Source: Streptomyces sp. CB02366
Lineage (GTDB): Bacteria > Actinomycetota > Actinomycetes > Streptomycetales > Streptomycetaceae
DNA: 64,000 nucleotides
Direction: 5' to 3'
Assembly: GCF_001905905.1 (NCBI RefSeq)
Contig: NZ_LIVT01000011.1
Location: 62,001-126,000, forward strand
The notes beneath the pieces are model-generated. The model did no database searches. It was not told the origin of the DNA and saw only the letters and a program-made list of their open reading frames with translations. Position numbers and translations under genes: made by a program. Below, piece after piece: positions 26,038-34,411 of this stretch; position 1 is the stretch's first letter; each line of letters starts with the position of its first letter.

Positions 26038-27318
26038 TCAGCCCTTGAAGCGCGGGAAGGCGGAGCGGCCCGCGTACACCGCGGCGTCGTCGAGGATCTC
26101 CTCGATGCGCAGCAGCTGGTTGTACTTGGCGACGCGGTCCGAGCGGGCCGGGGCGCCGGTCTTGATCTGGCCGCAGTTCACGGCGACGGCGAGGTCGGCG
26201 ATGGTGACGTCCTCGGTCTCGCCGGAGCGGTGCGACATCATGCACTTGAAGCCGTTGCGCTGGGCCAGCTCGACGGCGTCGAGGGTCTCGGTCAGCGAAC
26301 CGATCTGGTTGACCTTGACCAGCAGGGCGTTGGCGGAGCCCTCCTCGATGCCGCGGGCCAGGCGCTCGGGGTTGGTGACGAAGAGGTCGTCGCCGACGAT
26401 CTGGACCTTGGAGCCGATGCGGTCGGTGATGACCTTCCAGCCGGCCCAGTCGTCCTCGTACAGCGGGTCCTCGATGGAGACGAGCGGGTACGCGGAGACG
26501 AGCTCCTCGTAGTACTCGGTCATCTCGGCGGCCGAGCGGGACTTGCCCTCGAACTCGTAGACGCCGTCCTTGTAGAACTCGGACGCGGCGACGTCGAGCG
26601 CGAGCGCGATGTCGCGGCCGGGGACGTAGCCGGCCTCCTTGATGGCCTCGACGATGAGGTCCAGGGCGGCGCGGTTGGACTCCAGGTTCGGGGCGAAGCC
26701 GCCCTCGTCGCCGAGTCCGGTGGACAGGCCCTTGGTCTTCAGGACCTTCTTGAGCGTGTGGTAGATCTCCGCACCCCAGCGCAGGGCCTCGGAGAAGGAC
26801 TCGGCGCCGATCGGCGCGATCATGAACTCCTGGATGTCCACGTTGGAGTCGGCGTGCGAGCCGCCGTTCAGGATGTTCATCATCGGAACGGGCAGCAGGT
26901 GCGCGTTCGGGCCGCCGAGGTAGCGGAAGAGCGGCAGGTCGGACGCCTCGGAGGCGGCGTGCGCGACGGCCAGCGAGACGCCGAGGATGGCGTTGGCGCC
27001 GAGCGACGCCTTGTTCTCCGTGGCGTCCAGGTCGAACATCGCCTGGTCGATGAGGCGCTGCTCGGTGGCGTCGTACCCGACGAGCTCCGGGCCGATCTGC
27101 TCGATGACGGCGAGGACGGCCTTCTCGACGCCCTTGCCCTGGTAGCGGTTGGGGTCGCCGTCGCGAAGCTCGATGGCCTCGAACGCACCGGTGGAGGCGC
27201 CGGACGGAACGGCAGCACGGCCCGTGCTGCCGTCGTCGAGGCCGACCTCGACCTCGACCGTGGGGTTGCCCCGGGAGTCGAGGATTTCCCTGGCTACGAC
27301 GACGTCGATGGACGGCAC
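26038..27318 (-). CDS. eno: Enolase
   Basis: 426 residues, GTG at 27318 with AGGAG 7 bases upstream. It catalyses 2-phosphoglycerate to phosphoenolpyruvate in glycolysis. Signature elements: ILDSRGNPTVEVEV, SGASTGAFEAIELRDGD loop, GDEGGFAPN (general acid Glu), IEDPLYEDD and the enolase signature LLVKVNQIGSLTET with the catalytic Lys, then SHRSGETED. Length is normal. Its stop is followed after 90 bp by divIC. The 316 bp upstream to the rpfA stop carries its promoter and the rpfA terminator. Confidence 0.98.
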   Translation of the reverse strand: MPSIDVVVAREILDSRGNPTVEVEVGLDDGSTGRAAVPSGASTGAFEAIELRDGDPNRYQGKGVEKAVLAVIEQIGPELVGYDATEQRLIDQAMFDLDATENKASLGANAILGVSLAVAHAASEASDLPLFRYLGGPNAHLLPVPMMNILNGGSHADSNVDIQEFMIAPIGAESFSEALRWGAEIYHTLKKVLKTKGLSTGLGDEGGFAPNLESNRAALDLIVEAIKEAGYVPGRDIALALDVAASEFYKDGVYEFEGKSRSAAEMTEYYEELVSAYPLVSIEDPLYEDDWAGWKVITDRIGSKVQIVGDDLFVTNPERLARGIEEGSANALLVKVNQIGSLTETLDAVELAQRNGFKCMMSHRSGETEDVTIADLAVAVNCGQIKTGAPARSDRVAKYNQLLRIEEILDDAAVYAGRSAFPRFKG

Positions 27319-27537
27319 GAGGCATCTCCTTCTGGGATCTGACACTGGTTGTGCAGGGTCACTGTGGCCTTGCGACCCGAGCCTATCCGGCTCGGCCCCG
27401 TTGACCGGCCGACCGCCCGACTCCTGGGACGAAAAAGGGCCCGGGAACGTGCGTATCGGGGCGAAACTCCAGAAATCTACTGAGCGGTAACCACAAGAAG
27501 TGAACGCGGCCGGGTGCGCTCCTCCCCTCACGAAGAA

Positions 27538-27578
27538 CCCGGCCCGGCGCTCTGGGGGGTGAGCGCGCCGGGCCGGGA
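27538..27578 (-). terminator. Terminator of rpfA
   Basis: The stem CCCGGCCCGGCGCTC pairs with GAGCGCGCCGGGCCGGG (two-base bulge), 57 bp beyond the rpfA stop codon. Confidence 0.75.
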
Positions 27579-27634
27579 AGCCGTACGGGGGAGGGAGCCG
27601 CCGGACGCCCTCCCCCGGGGAGGAGAGACGGCGG

Positions 27635-28351
27635 TTACTTCAGGTGGAGCTGCTGACCGGGGAAGATCAGGTTCGCGTCCTCGACGATGTCGTCGTTGAG
27701 CTTGAAGAGCTTGCTCCAGCCGCCCTCGACGCCCTCCTTCTGAGCGATCTTGCTCAGGGTGTCGCCGGCCTCGACCTTGTACTCGCCGTCGCCCTTCTGG
27801 ACCTTCTCGCCGGTCGGGGTGGTGACGGTCTTCTTGCTCTCGGCCTGCGGAGCGGCCTTCGGAGCCGCCTGCGGAGCGGAGCGCTGCTCGGAGCGCGTGG
27901 TGGGCTGCTCGGCCTGGCGCTCGGGCTGCGCCTGCTGGGACTGGCCGGAGCCGGTGCTGACGCCCGGGTCCACGCCGTCGTTGGTCAGGCCGCCCGCGCC
28001 GGCGCAGGCCCAGGCGCCCGGGCCCTGCATGTCGAGAAGCTTCTCGGCGGTGGCGATCTGCTGGTCCTTGGAGGCCAGGTCGGCGCGCGCGGCGTACTGC
28101 GTACCGCCGGCGGCGGCCCAGCTGGACTGGGAGAACTGCAGGCCGCCGTAGTAGCCGTTGCCGGTGTTGATGGACCAGTTACCGCCGGACTCGCACTGGG
28201 CGACGGCGTCCCAGGTCTCGACGGAGGCGGCGGAGGCGTTGGTCGCGCCCATCAGCGGGACGGCGACGGCGGCGCCGGCGACACCGGCGAGCGTGGCGAT
28301 ACGGACGGCCTTGGACGGGCGGCGGTGCTTGCCCTTGCTGTTCAGCAGCAT
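27635..28351 (-). CDS. rpfA: Resuscitation-promoting factor RpfA (secreted muralytic enzyme with LysM)
   Basis: 238 residues, ATG at 28351 with AGGAG 8 bases upstream. Residues 1-41 form a signal peptide (basic start, hydrophobic core, ASAA cleavage region). The Rpf transglycosylase-like domain follows (WDAVAQCESGGNWSINTG, YYGGLQFSQSSWAAAGG), with the catalytic Glu in CESGGNW. A Gln/Pro/Ala-rich linker leads to a C-terminal LysM domain (YKVEAGDTLSKIAQKEG, NLIFPGQQL) binding peptidoglycan. Rpf enzymes cleave the glycan strand during spore germination and growth. A c-di-AMP riboswitch lies in the 5' leader. Confidence 0.95.
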   Translation of the reverse strand: MLLNSKGKHRRPSKAVRIATLAGVAGAAVAVPLMGATNASAASVETWDAVAQCESGGNWSINTGNGYYGGLQFSQSSWAAAGGTQYAARADLASKDQQIATAEKLLDMQGPGAWACAGAGGLTNDGVDPGVSTGSGQSQQAQPERQAEQPTTRSEQRSAPQAAPKAAPQAESKKTVTTPTGEKVQKGDGEYKVEAGDTLSKIAQKEGVEGGWSKLFKLNDDIVEDANLIFPGQQLHLK

Positions 28352-28359
28352 GGAACGAA

Positions 28360-28595
28360 TCTCCTCACCGACGCCTACGAGGTGAGCTGTCGGGTTCGGG
28401 CTGATGAGTTGCCCGGCGGTGCGTCCTTGCGCACCGCTTCACCCCTAGCCGGTCCCGTACGTCCCCGTCTTCTCGACGAGGCGTCCGGACCCGGCGGCCT
28501 ACCTGGGTCCCCCGCTCCTGCCTACGGCGCTTGCGCGTCTGTTCCCTCCGGCCGCCGGCAGGATTCGGCGTGACGGTCGTCGGGGCCCGCGGTGC
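28360..28595 (-). promoter_or_regulatory. c-di-AMP (ydaO/yuaA) riboswitch in the rpfA leader
   Basis: On the minus strand the leader shows the two most conserved ydaO blocks in order: GGAGCGGGGGACCCAGG (28518-28502) and AGGGGTGAAGCGG (28446-28434), followed by GCGCAAGGACGCACCGCCGGGCAAC-like and GCCCGAACCCGACAGCTCACC-like elements. The last helix (CTCACC...GGTGAG) abuts the ribosome site of rpfA. This agrees with the ydaO riboswitch described upstream of rpfA in S. coelicolor, where c-di-AMP lowers expression. Outer ends are estimated. Confidence 0.92.
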
Positions 28596-28747
28596 GAGCG
28601 GCTTAGACCGTAAACACAGCCAACCCCGACATTCAAGGACGGACATAGGGGACAATCAGTCCGAACTCTCCGCCAGGGCCCGCTCATTTCCGCAGGTCGG
28701 GGGCGATACGCCCGGATCGACCGGGCGAAATGCGTGAGTTGAAGCAA

Positions 28748-28790
28748 AGAGACCCATGTCTCACTTACGCAAAAGTGGACATAGGTCTCT
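28748..28790 (-). terminator. AT-rich hairpin between the two rpf genes
   Basis: AGAGACCCATGTCTCACT pairs with AGTGGACATAGGTCTCT (two mismatches), loop of about 7 bases, 39 bp past the stop of the second rpf gene; on that strand it is followed by TTTGCTT. Probably its terminator. The low GC for this genome also permits an operator function. Confidence 0.65.
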
Positions 28791-28828
28791 GAACTACCCG
28801 GGTTTTCGGGGCGTTTCCTCGCCGGGAA

Positions 28829-29857
28829 TCAGTCGGCGGCGGGCTCCTCGGCGCTCTCCGGGGCGGCCGGACGGGCGTCCGGTTCCGCGTTCCGGTCCAG
28901 ACCCAGGTCCAGGTTCTGGCCGGGCAGGATCAGGTCCGGGTCGGGGCCCAGGACGTCCTTGTTGGTCTCGTACAGGCCCGTCCAGCCACCGGGGAGTTCC
29001 TGCGCGTCGGCGATCGACCAGAGGTTGTCGCCGGCCCTCACCGTGTATCCGCCCGTCGCGCCGCCGCTCCTCGCGTCGCCGTCGCCGCGCGAGGCGTGCC
29101 GGCCGGAACCGCGCGGGCCCTCGCCCTCCCGGTCGGCCTTCTCGGGTGCGGGGGCGCCGCGGTGCTTCCCGCCGCTCCGGCGGTCCTCGCCGCTCTCGCC
29201 CACCGGGGCGTCGGGCGCGGCCGAAGGGTCCGCCTCGGAGGCCGGCGGGGCGGTGGGCGTCGCGGAGGGGCCGGGCGCCCCGGTCTCCTCTTCCGTGCCG
29301 CCGTCCTCCGGCGTGCCGCGCTTCCCGCCCTCGCCCTTGTCCTTGGTTTCACGGGATGCACCGGATGCACCGGATTCATCCGTCTTGTCGCCCGTGTCCG
29401 CTTCACCGGCCGGATCGGCCGAGGGGTCGGCCGTGGGGTCGGCGGACGGAGCGGTGCCGGGGTCGACGCCGGGCAGGGCGCCGTCCACCGCGAGGCCGGA
29501 GATCACCGCGCAGCTCGGCCACGCCTTGGGGCCCCGGTCGTCCAGGACCTTCTCGGCGATGGAGATCTGCTGGGACCGGCTGGCGAGGTCGGCACGGGGC
29601 GCGAACTCCGTGCCGCCGTACGCCGACCAGGTCTCCTGGGAGAACTGGAGCCCGCCGTAGTGGCCGTTGCCGAGGTCGGCGCTCCACGTTCCGCCGCTCT
29701 CGCACTCCGCCACCCGGTCCCAGGGGGCCGAGTCGGCCGCGTGCGCGCCGCTCGCGCCGAGCAGCGGGATGGCGATGGCCGATCCCGTCACCCCCGCGGC
29801 GACGACGATGGCGGGTGCCTGGCGAGGTCGGCGGTGTCTGCCGTTCGCGGAGCCCAT
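28829..29857 (-). CDS. Second Rpf-family secreted muralytic enzyme (Rpf plus LysM)
   Basis: 342 residues, ATG at 29857 with GGAAGG 8 bases upstream. Signal peptide (about 1-40, ending GAHAA), Rpf domain WDRVAECESGGTWSADLGNG with catalytic Glu, HYGGLQFSQETWSAYGG and the WPSC cysteine. Then a very long Asp/Pro/Gly-rich disordered linker (about 135-275) and a C-terminal LysM (YTVRAGDNLWSIADAQE, DLILPGQNLDLG). The Rpf domains of this protein and RpfA are clear paralogues in tandem. No ydao-type leader precedes this one. It corresponds in position to a second rpf gene of S. coelicolor, but the exact name is left open. Confidence 0.92.
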   Translation of the reverse strand: MGSANGRHRRPRQAPAIVVAAGVTGSAIAIPLLGASGAHAADSAPWDRVAECESGGTWSADLGNGHYGGLQFSQETWSAYGGTEFAPRADLASRSQQISIAEKVLDDRGPKAWPSCAVISGLAVDGALPGVDPGTAPSADPTADPSADPAGEADTGDKTDESGASGASRETKDKGEGGKRGTPEDGGTEEETGAPGPSATPTAPPASEADPSAAPDAPVGESGEDRRSGGKHRGAPAPEKADREGEGPRGSGRHASRGDGDARSGGATGGYTVRAGDNLWSIADAQELPGGWTGLYETNKDVLGPDPDLILPGQNLDLGLDRNAEPDARPAAPESAEEPAAD

Positions 29858-29988
29858 GGGTATGCCTTCCGTGCGACTGACAAGCGAGTTGCCCGGACGC
29901 CGCACGGCGGGATTACACCCCGCGCCCCGGTGCCCGAGCGACGTGCGGGCACGGTGCGGCCCCCACGTCGAACCGTGAACCTAGCGGG

Positions 29989-30031
29989 ATACGAACGTAT
30001 GTCACAAGTCGATGCAGCGCAGATCACGTGA
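29989..30031. promoter_or_regulatory. Two palindromes in the second rpf promoter region
   Basis: ATACGAACGTAT (29989-30000, 5-bp arms around AA) and TCACGTGA (30024-30031) lie 24 bp apart upstream of the rpf gene, in a relatively AT-rich stretch just after the P450 stop codon. Likely transcription-factor sites; the binding proteins are unknown. Confidence 0.45.
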
Positions 30032-30034
30032 AAG

Positions 30035-31375
30035 TCACAGAGTCGACAGAGTGTCACTTTCTCCGAGCCGGGCGCCCGGCTCGAACTCGACCGGAAGCGT
30101 GCGCAGCCCCCGCATGATGAGCCCGCCCCGCCAGCGCAGATCGGCAGGATCCCCGGCGAGTCGCAGGTCCGGGAGGCGCCCCAGGAGCGTGGCGAGCGCG
30201 GTCTGCCCCTCCAGCCGCGCCAGCGGCGCGCCCAGGCAGTAGTGGATGCCGTGCCCGTACCCGAGGTGCTGGTTGTCACTCCGCGCCAGGTCCAGGACGT
30301 CCGGTTCGTCGAACCGCTCCGGGTCGCGGTCGGCTGCCGCGAGCACCACCAGGACGGGGTCTCCGGCGGCGATCTCCTCGCCGCCCAGGGTCAGCGGCTC
30401 GGTCGCGTACCGCCAGGTCGCCATCTCCACCGGCCCGTCGTACCGCAGCAGTTCCTCGACGCCGGTGGCCAGCAGCCCGCTCTCCCCCGCGGCCAGGGAC
30501 GCCTGGAGCCGCGCCCGCTGCTCCGGGTGGCGCAGGAGCGCGTACATCCCGTTCCCGATCAGGTTGACCGTGGTCTCGAAACCGGCGAACAGCAGGATGA
30601 ACGCCATCGCGGCGGCTTCGTTCTCCGTGAGGTGCTCGCCGTGGTCGCTGGCCCGGATGAGTCCGGAGATCAGGTCGTCGCCGGGGTTCTCCCTCTTGCG
30701 GTGGATGAGTTCGGCGAGGTAACCGCGCATCTTCTTCACCGACCGGGCGACCCCGCCGCGCGGGCCGCCGCCGTGCCGGATCATCATGCCCGCCCAGTCC
30801 CGGAAGTCGTCCTGGTCCTCGCGCGGGACGCCGAGCAGATCGCAGATGGCGTAGATGGGGAGCGGGAAGGCGAGGTCGTGGATGAGGTCGGCCTTCCCCT
30901 CCTCCACGAACCCGTCGATGAGCCGGTCCGTCAGCTCCTGGACGCGGGGCGCGAACTCCGCGACCCGGCGCGGGGTGAACGCCTTGGACACGAGCCGGCG
31001 CAACCGGGTGTGGTCCGGCGGGTCGATGTTGAGCAGGTGCGTCATCAACTCCGCCTTCCGCTCCCCCGGAATGCCCGTCTTGCCCTTGGCGTGCGGCGAC
31101 TCGGCGTGGTGGGCCGGGTTCTTGGAGAGCCGCGCGTCGGCGAGGGCCTGCCGGGCGTCCCCGTACCGGGTCACGAGCCACGCCTCGACCCCGCTGGGCA
31201 GGGCGGTGCGGTGCACGGGGCGGTGCTCGCGGAGCCAGGCGTAGGCGGGGTAGGGGTCCGTGGCGAACTCCCAGGTGAAGAGTTCGGGGGCGGGGGCCGC
31301 CGGGGCCGCTCGGGGCGGCCCGGCGTGGGGGCAGGACGGGGAGGCGGGGGTACGGGGGGCGGGGCTGTCGTTCAC
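30035..31375 (-). CDS. Cytochrome P450 (CYP107/CYP105-like)
   Basis: 446 residues. The GTG start (31375) overlaps the stop of the NTPase gene (GTGA), so the two are coupled. P450 signatures: I-helix LFAGFETTVNLIGN (Glu in place of the common Asp, as in several CYP107 members), K-helix EELLRYDGPV, the meander and the heme loop YGHGIHYCLGAPLAR with Cys380 as thiolate ligand. A soluble monooxygenase; substrate unknown and redox partners not encoded nearby. The first 30 residues are Pro/Ala-rich and unlike a membrane anchor. Confidence 0.94.
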   Translation of the reverse strand: MNDSPAPRTPASPSCPHAGPPRAAPAAPAPELFTWEFATDPYPAYAWLREHRPVHRTALPSGVEAWLVTRYGDARQALADARLSKNPAHHAESPHAKGKTGIPGERKAELMTHLLNIDPPDHTRLRRLVSKAFTPRRVAEFAPRVQELTDRLIDGFVEEGKADLIHDLAFPLPIYAICDLLGVPREDQDDFRDWAGMMIRHGGGPRGGVARSVKKMRGYLAELIHRKRENPGDDLISGLIRASDHGEHLTENEAAAMAFILLFAGFETTVNLIGNGMYALLRHPEQRARLQASLAAGESGLLATGVEELLRYDGPVEMATWRYATEPLTLGGEEIAAGDPVLVVLAAADRDPERFDEPDVLDLARSDNQHLGYGHGIHYCLGAPLARLEGQTALATLLGRLPDLRLAGDPADLRWRGGLIMRGLRTLPVEFEPGARLGESDTLSTL

Positions 31376-33228
31376 TCCTCGACGGTATCGGGCACGGCGT
31401 CGAGGGACGCCCGCAGTCTCCTGGCGTAGTACGCCGCCACCCGGCCCCCGCCTTCGGCGCCGCGGTCCAGCCAGAACACCGCGCGGTCGACGAGCACGGC
31501 GGCGAGCGTCACCCGTGCGCCGGCGTCCCCGGCCTCGGCGGCCCGCTCCAGGTACGGAATGGCTTCGGCCGCCTCGCCCCGGGCCGCGAGAGCCCGCCCC
31601 ACGATCCTCGCCGCCTCGACGCCGCCCGCGTCGGCGGAGTGCCGGAACCACTCCTCGGCGTACTGGGCCCGCCCGGCCGCCTCGTAGAGGCGGCCGAGCA
31701 CCAGCCCGACCTCGGGGCGCCCCTCCGCCTCCTCCTCCAACTCACTCCGGGCGCTTTCCACCACCAGCTCCTGGAGGTCCGGGTTCCCGCGTACGACGTC
31801 CATGGCGCGGAGCCACAGGCCGAGCGGCGCCGGCGGGACGTCCGGGCGGGTCACCGCGTCCCGGTACAGGGTCGGGAAGGCCCTCCAGCTCTCCGGCTCC
31901 GTGCCCGGGACCAGCATCCCGGTGACGCCGTGCCGCACCCCGGACGCCCACGCGAGGGCGTCCTCGAACGACTCCCCGGCCGCCTGCGCGGCCTCCCGCC
32001 CGTACAGCGCGCACGCCTCGCGCAGCACACGCGTCGGGACGGGGGCGCCGTCCGTTCCGCACCGGGCCAGGTCCATGGCGACGCGCACCAGCAGATGGCC
32101 GTGCGGATGGGCGTGGGGGCGGCGGGCACGCCACCACTCGTCCCACAGCTCCGGGCCGACGGCGAGGAACGCGCAGACGTCCCCGTTTTCGCACCAGAGG
32201 GACGCGTCCGACAGGCGGTGGTCCTCGCGCGCTCCGCTCAGCCGCCGCAACTCGTCCGCCGTCCACGCGCGGGACAGCTCCACCGGATCGACGCCGGCCA
32301 GGACCCGGGCACGGGCCTGGCCGCCGAAGCGATGGGCGTCGTACGCCTCGTCGCTCATCGTGGCGACCACCGGGACGCGCAGGCGGACCAGTTCGGCGAG
32401 GAGCGCCGGGGACAGACCGTGTTCGCCGAGGTGGCCCTCCAGCTCGTCCAGCCAGATCACGCACGGCTCCTCGCCCCGGGCGCGCAGCACGCCGGGCAGA
32501 CCGCGCAGATCCGTGCCGGCCGCGGGGGCGAAGACGCGGGTCGCACCCGGCAGGTTGGCGAGCATCCCCACCCAGGCGGTACGGCTCTTCCCGGCCAGGG
32601 GCTCCCCGGTCACCAGCACCAGCCCGCCCGTCCCGGCGGCCGCGCGCATGCGCTCCTCCAGCAGGGCGTCGCCGTCGCGGGCGACGTACGGGGGCAACGC
32701 CGGTTCGTCGCCGACCTGCCGGGTACGCAGCACGCCGAAGGCGGTCGGGTCGGCGGTGTCGAGGCGGGGCCAGTCGGCGACCGGGGGCGGGCCGGCGTGC
32801 TGCGGCGCTCCGAAGTAGGTGTGCACGCCGCCGTTGAAGGTCCCGGCCTGGACGACCGGGGCCTGGAAGACACCGCCCGAGACGCCGTTGCGGGGGGCGG
32901 CGGCGTCGGTTCGGGCCGGGGCCGGCCCGTGCACCCGGGAAGCGGCCCGCGCGGCCTCGTCCTCGCGGAACGTCTGGGCGAGCGCCTCCAGTTCCCCGTA
33001 GGTGTGGGGGGCGAAACGCCGCACCTCGTCCAGGAGATCGTTGAGGGCTTCCGCCGGGCCTCCCACCTCCCCGTCGGCGCGGGCGTCCCTCACCTTGGCC
33101 AGCCGCACGCGCAGGGACCGCGAACCGGTGCCGCCGACCGCCTCGGCCATCAGCCCGTACGCGTCCCGGTCGTTGCTCTCGATGACCCGCATCAACGTGC
33201 GAGCCAGCGACGCCATCCCGTCGTCCAC
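31372..33228 (-). CDS. STAND-like NTPase with Sel1/TPR-type repeats
   Basis: 618 residues, GTG at 33228. Order: an N-terminal helical domain (1-95, possible effector-associated domain), a linker with PVVQAGTFNGGVHTYFG, a sequence that recurs between effector and NTPase domains of Streptomyces STAND proteins, then an NTPase (about 195-330) with Walker A GEPLAGKSRTAW and Walker B CVIWLDELEGHL. A helical region and C-terminal Sel1/TPR-like repeats (VGLVLGRLYEAAGRAQYAEEWFRHSADAGGVEAA, AIPYLERAAEAGDAGARV-type) finish the protein. Coupled to a P450 gene. Function unknown; regulatory or conflict role is inference. Confidence 0.8.
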   Translation of the reverse strand: MDDGMASLARTLMRVIESNDRDAYGLMAEAVGGTGSRSLRVRLAKVRDARADGEVGGPAEALNDLLDEVRRFAPHTYGELEALAQTFREDEAARAASRVHGPAPARTDAAAPRNGVSGGVFQAPVVQAGTFNGGVHTYFGAPQHAGPPPVADWPRLDTADPTAFGVLRTRQVGDEPALPPYVARDGDALLEERMRAAAGTGGLVLVTGEPLAGKSRTAWVGMLANLPGATRVFAPAAGTDLRGLPGVLRARGEEPCVIWLDELEGHLGEHGLSPALLAELVRLRVPVVATMSDEAYDAHRFGGQARARVLAGVDPVELSRAWTADELRRLSGAREDHRLSDASLWCENGDVCAFLAVGPELWDEWWRARRPHAHPHGHLLVRVAMDLARCGTDGAPVPTRVLREACALYGREAAQAAGESFEDALAWASGVRHGVTGMLVPGTEPESWRAFPTLYRDAVTRPDVPPAPLGLWLRAMDVVRGNPDLQELVVESARSELEEEAEGRPEVGLVLGRLYEAAGRAQYAEEWFRHSADAGGVEAARIVGRALAARGEAAEAIPYLERAAEAGDAGARVTLAAVLVDRAVFWLDRGAEGGGRVAAYYARRLRASLDAVPDTVEE

Positions 33229-33268
33229 GCCCGTATCCCCCCTCGTGACACCCCTGCCGTCACCGTAC

Positions 33269-33329
33269 TAGGGCGTGTCGTCACCCTGCCGCCGTCGTCC
33301 GGCAGGCGGCAGGGGGACGACAGGCCCTA
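33269..33329. repeat. Palindromic element, copy 1 (supplies the mazG stop codon)
   Basis: A 61-bp inverted repeat bounded by TAGGGCGTGTCGTC and GACGACAGGCCCTA. The terminal CTA is the TAG stop codon of mazG on the minus strand. Copy 2 at 41121-41180 has the same ends and the same central GACGACGGCGG, while the stem between differs with matching changes on both arms. It also acts as a terminator candidate between mazG and the NTPase gene. Confidence 0.8.
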
Positions 33330-34334
33330 ATCCGCGTGCCCCTCCGCCGCCAGGATCGCGTCGCGGTAGGCGCGGGCGGCGGCGCGCAGGGCGGCCTCCG
33401 GGTCGGCTCCGTTCGCCTCGGCGCGTACGGCGAGGGCGAGGAGTTCGTAGCCGAGGGGGTCGCCGGTGGGCAGCGGAACGTCGAGGCCCGCCGTACGGAC
33501 GCGGCCGGCGAGCTTCGCGGCGAGGGCCAGACCCGGCTGGCCGAGGGGGACGCCCTCGGTGACCGAGGTGCGCCGCTTCTCGATCGCCTTGGTGCGCAGC
33601 CAGTGCGCGTGGACGTCCTCCGGGGTCTCGGCGGTCGCGTCGCCGAAGACGTGCGGGTGGCGGTGGATCAGCTTCTCGACGAGGCCGCCCGCCACGTCGT
33701 CCACGTCGAACGGCTCCGCCCCGTCCTCCGGGCGGCCTTCCTGCGCGATGCGCGCGTGGAGGACGACCTGGAGCAGGACGTCGCCCAACTCCTCGCGCAG
33801 CTCGTCCCGGTCGCCGTCCTCGATCGCCTCGACCAGTTCGTACGCCTCCTCGATGGCGTACTTGGCGAGCCCCCGGTGGGTCTTGCGGGAGGTCCAGGGG
33901 CACTCGCGGCGGATGCGGTCCATGACCTGGACCAGGTCCAGCAGGCGGGCTCCGGGCAGGTCGTACGAGCCGGGCAGCAGCTCCAGGTCCGGCATGGCCA
34001 CCCGGCCGGAGCCGCCGAGCCGGGCCAGGCCGTCCGTCAGCCGGCTGTCGCCCTCGCCGCCGACCAGGACGACGACGGTCCGGCCGCCCGCGCACTCGGC
34101 GACCAGGTCGTCGGCGGCGGGCGCGGCGTGCTCGGCGCGTACGCCCGCCTCTCGGAGGTAGGGCAGCTGCGGGTGGTCCGGGTCGGTGACGAGGACCCGG
34201 TCGGCGGCGTGCAGCGTCTGCCAGGCCGGCCAGGACAGCAGGCCGGGCGCGACCCGGTGGCTGGCGGTGAGCAGGACGATGCGGCCGGGACCGGCGGGGG
34301 TTTCGACGGGGGCGTCGGGGGCTTGGGCGTTCAC
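33327..34334 (-). CDS. mazG: Nucleoside triphosphate pyrophosphohydrolase MazG
   Basis: 335 residues, GTG at 34334. The N-terminal 120 residues form a degenerate SAM-methylase-like (TP-methylase) domain starting IVLLTASHRVAPGLLSW, as in the YabN-type fusion of Actinobacteria. The MazG domain follows (about 135-270) with CPWTSRKTHRGLAKYAIEEAYELVEAIE and ELREELGDVLLQVVLHARIA; the EExxE and ExxD residues bind Mg2+. It hydrolyses non-canonical or excess NTPs to NMP and pyrophosphate. The stop lies inside a palindromic repeat. The SurA-like gene is 77 bp upstream on the same strand. Confidence 0.92.
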   Translation of the reverse strand: MNAQAPDAPVETPAGPGRIVLLTASHRVAPGLLSWPAWQTLHAADRVLVTDPDHPQLPYLREAGVRAEHAAPAADDLVAECAGGRTVVVLVGGEGDSRLTDGLARLGGSGRVAMPDLELLPGSYDLPGARLLDLVQVMDRIRRECPWTSRKTHRGLAKYAIEEAYELVEAIEDGDRDELREELGDVLLQVVLHARIAQEGRPEDGAEPFDVDDVAGGLVEKLIHRHPHVFGDATAETPEDVHAHWLRTKAIEKRRTSVTEGVPLGQPGLALAAKLAGRVRTAGLDVPLPTGDPLGYELLALAVRAEANGADPEAALRAAARAYRDAILAAEGHAD

Positions 34335-34411
34335 CGTGCGAACCTACCTCCGGCGGCGGGGCCTTCGCCCCGGCAGTCCCTCACCGGACCCGGGCTCCCG
34401 TCCCGTACGGG

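Noticed and set aside
29858..30034. A second c-di-AMP riboswitch before the other rpf gene
   Set aside because: Neither conserved ydaO block is present and the leader is short.
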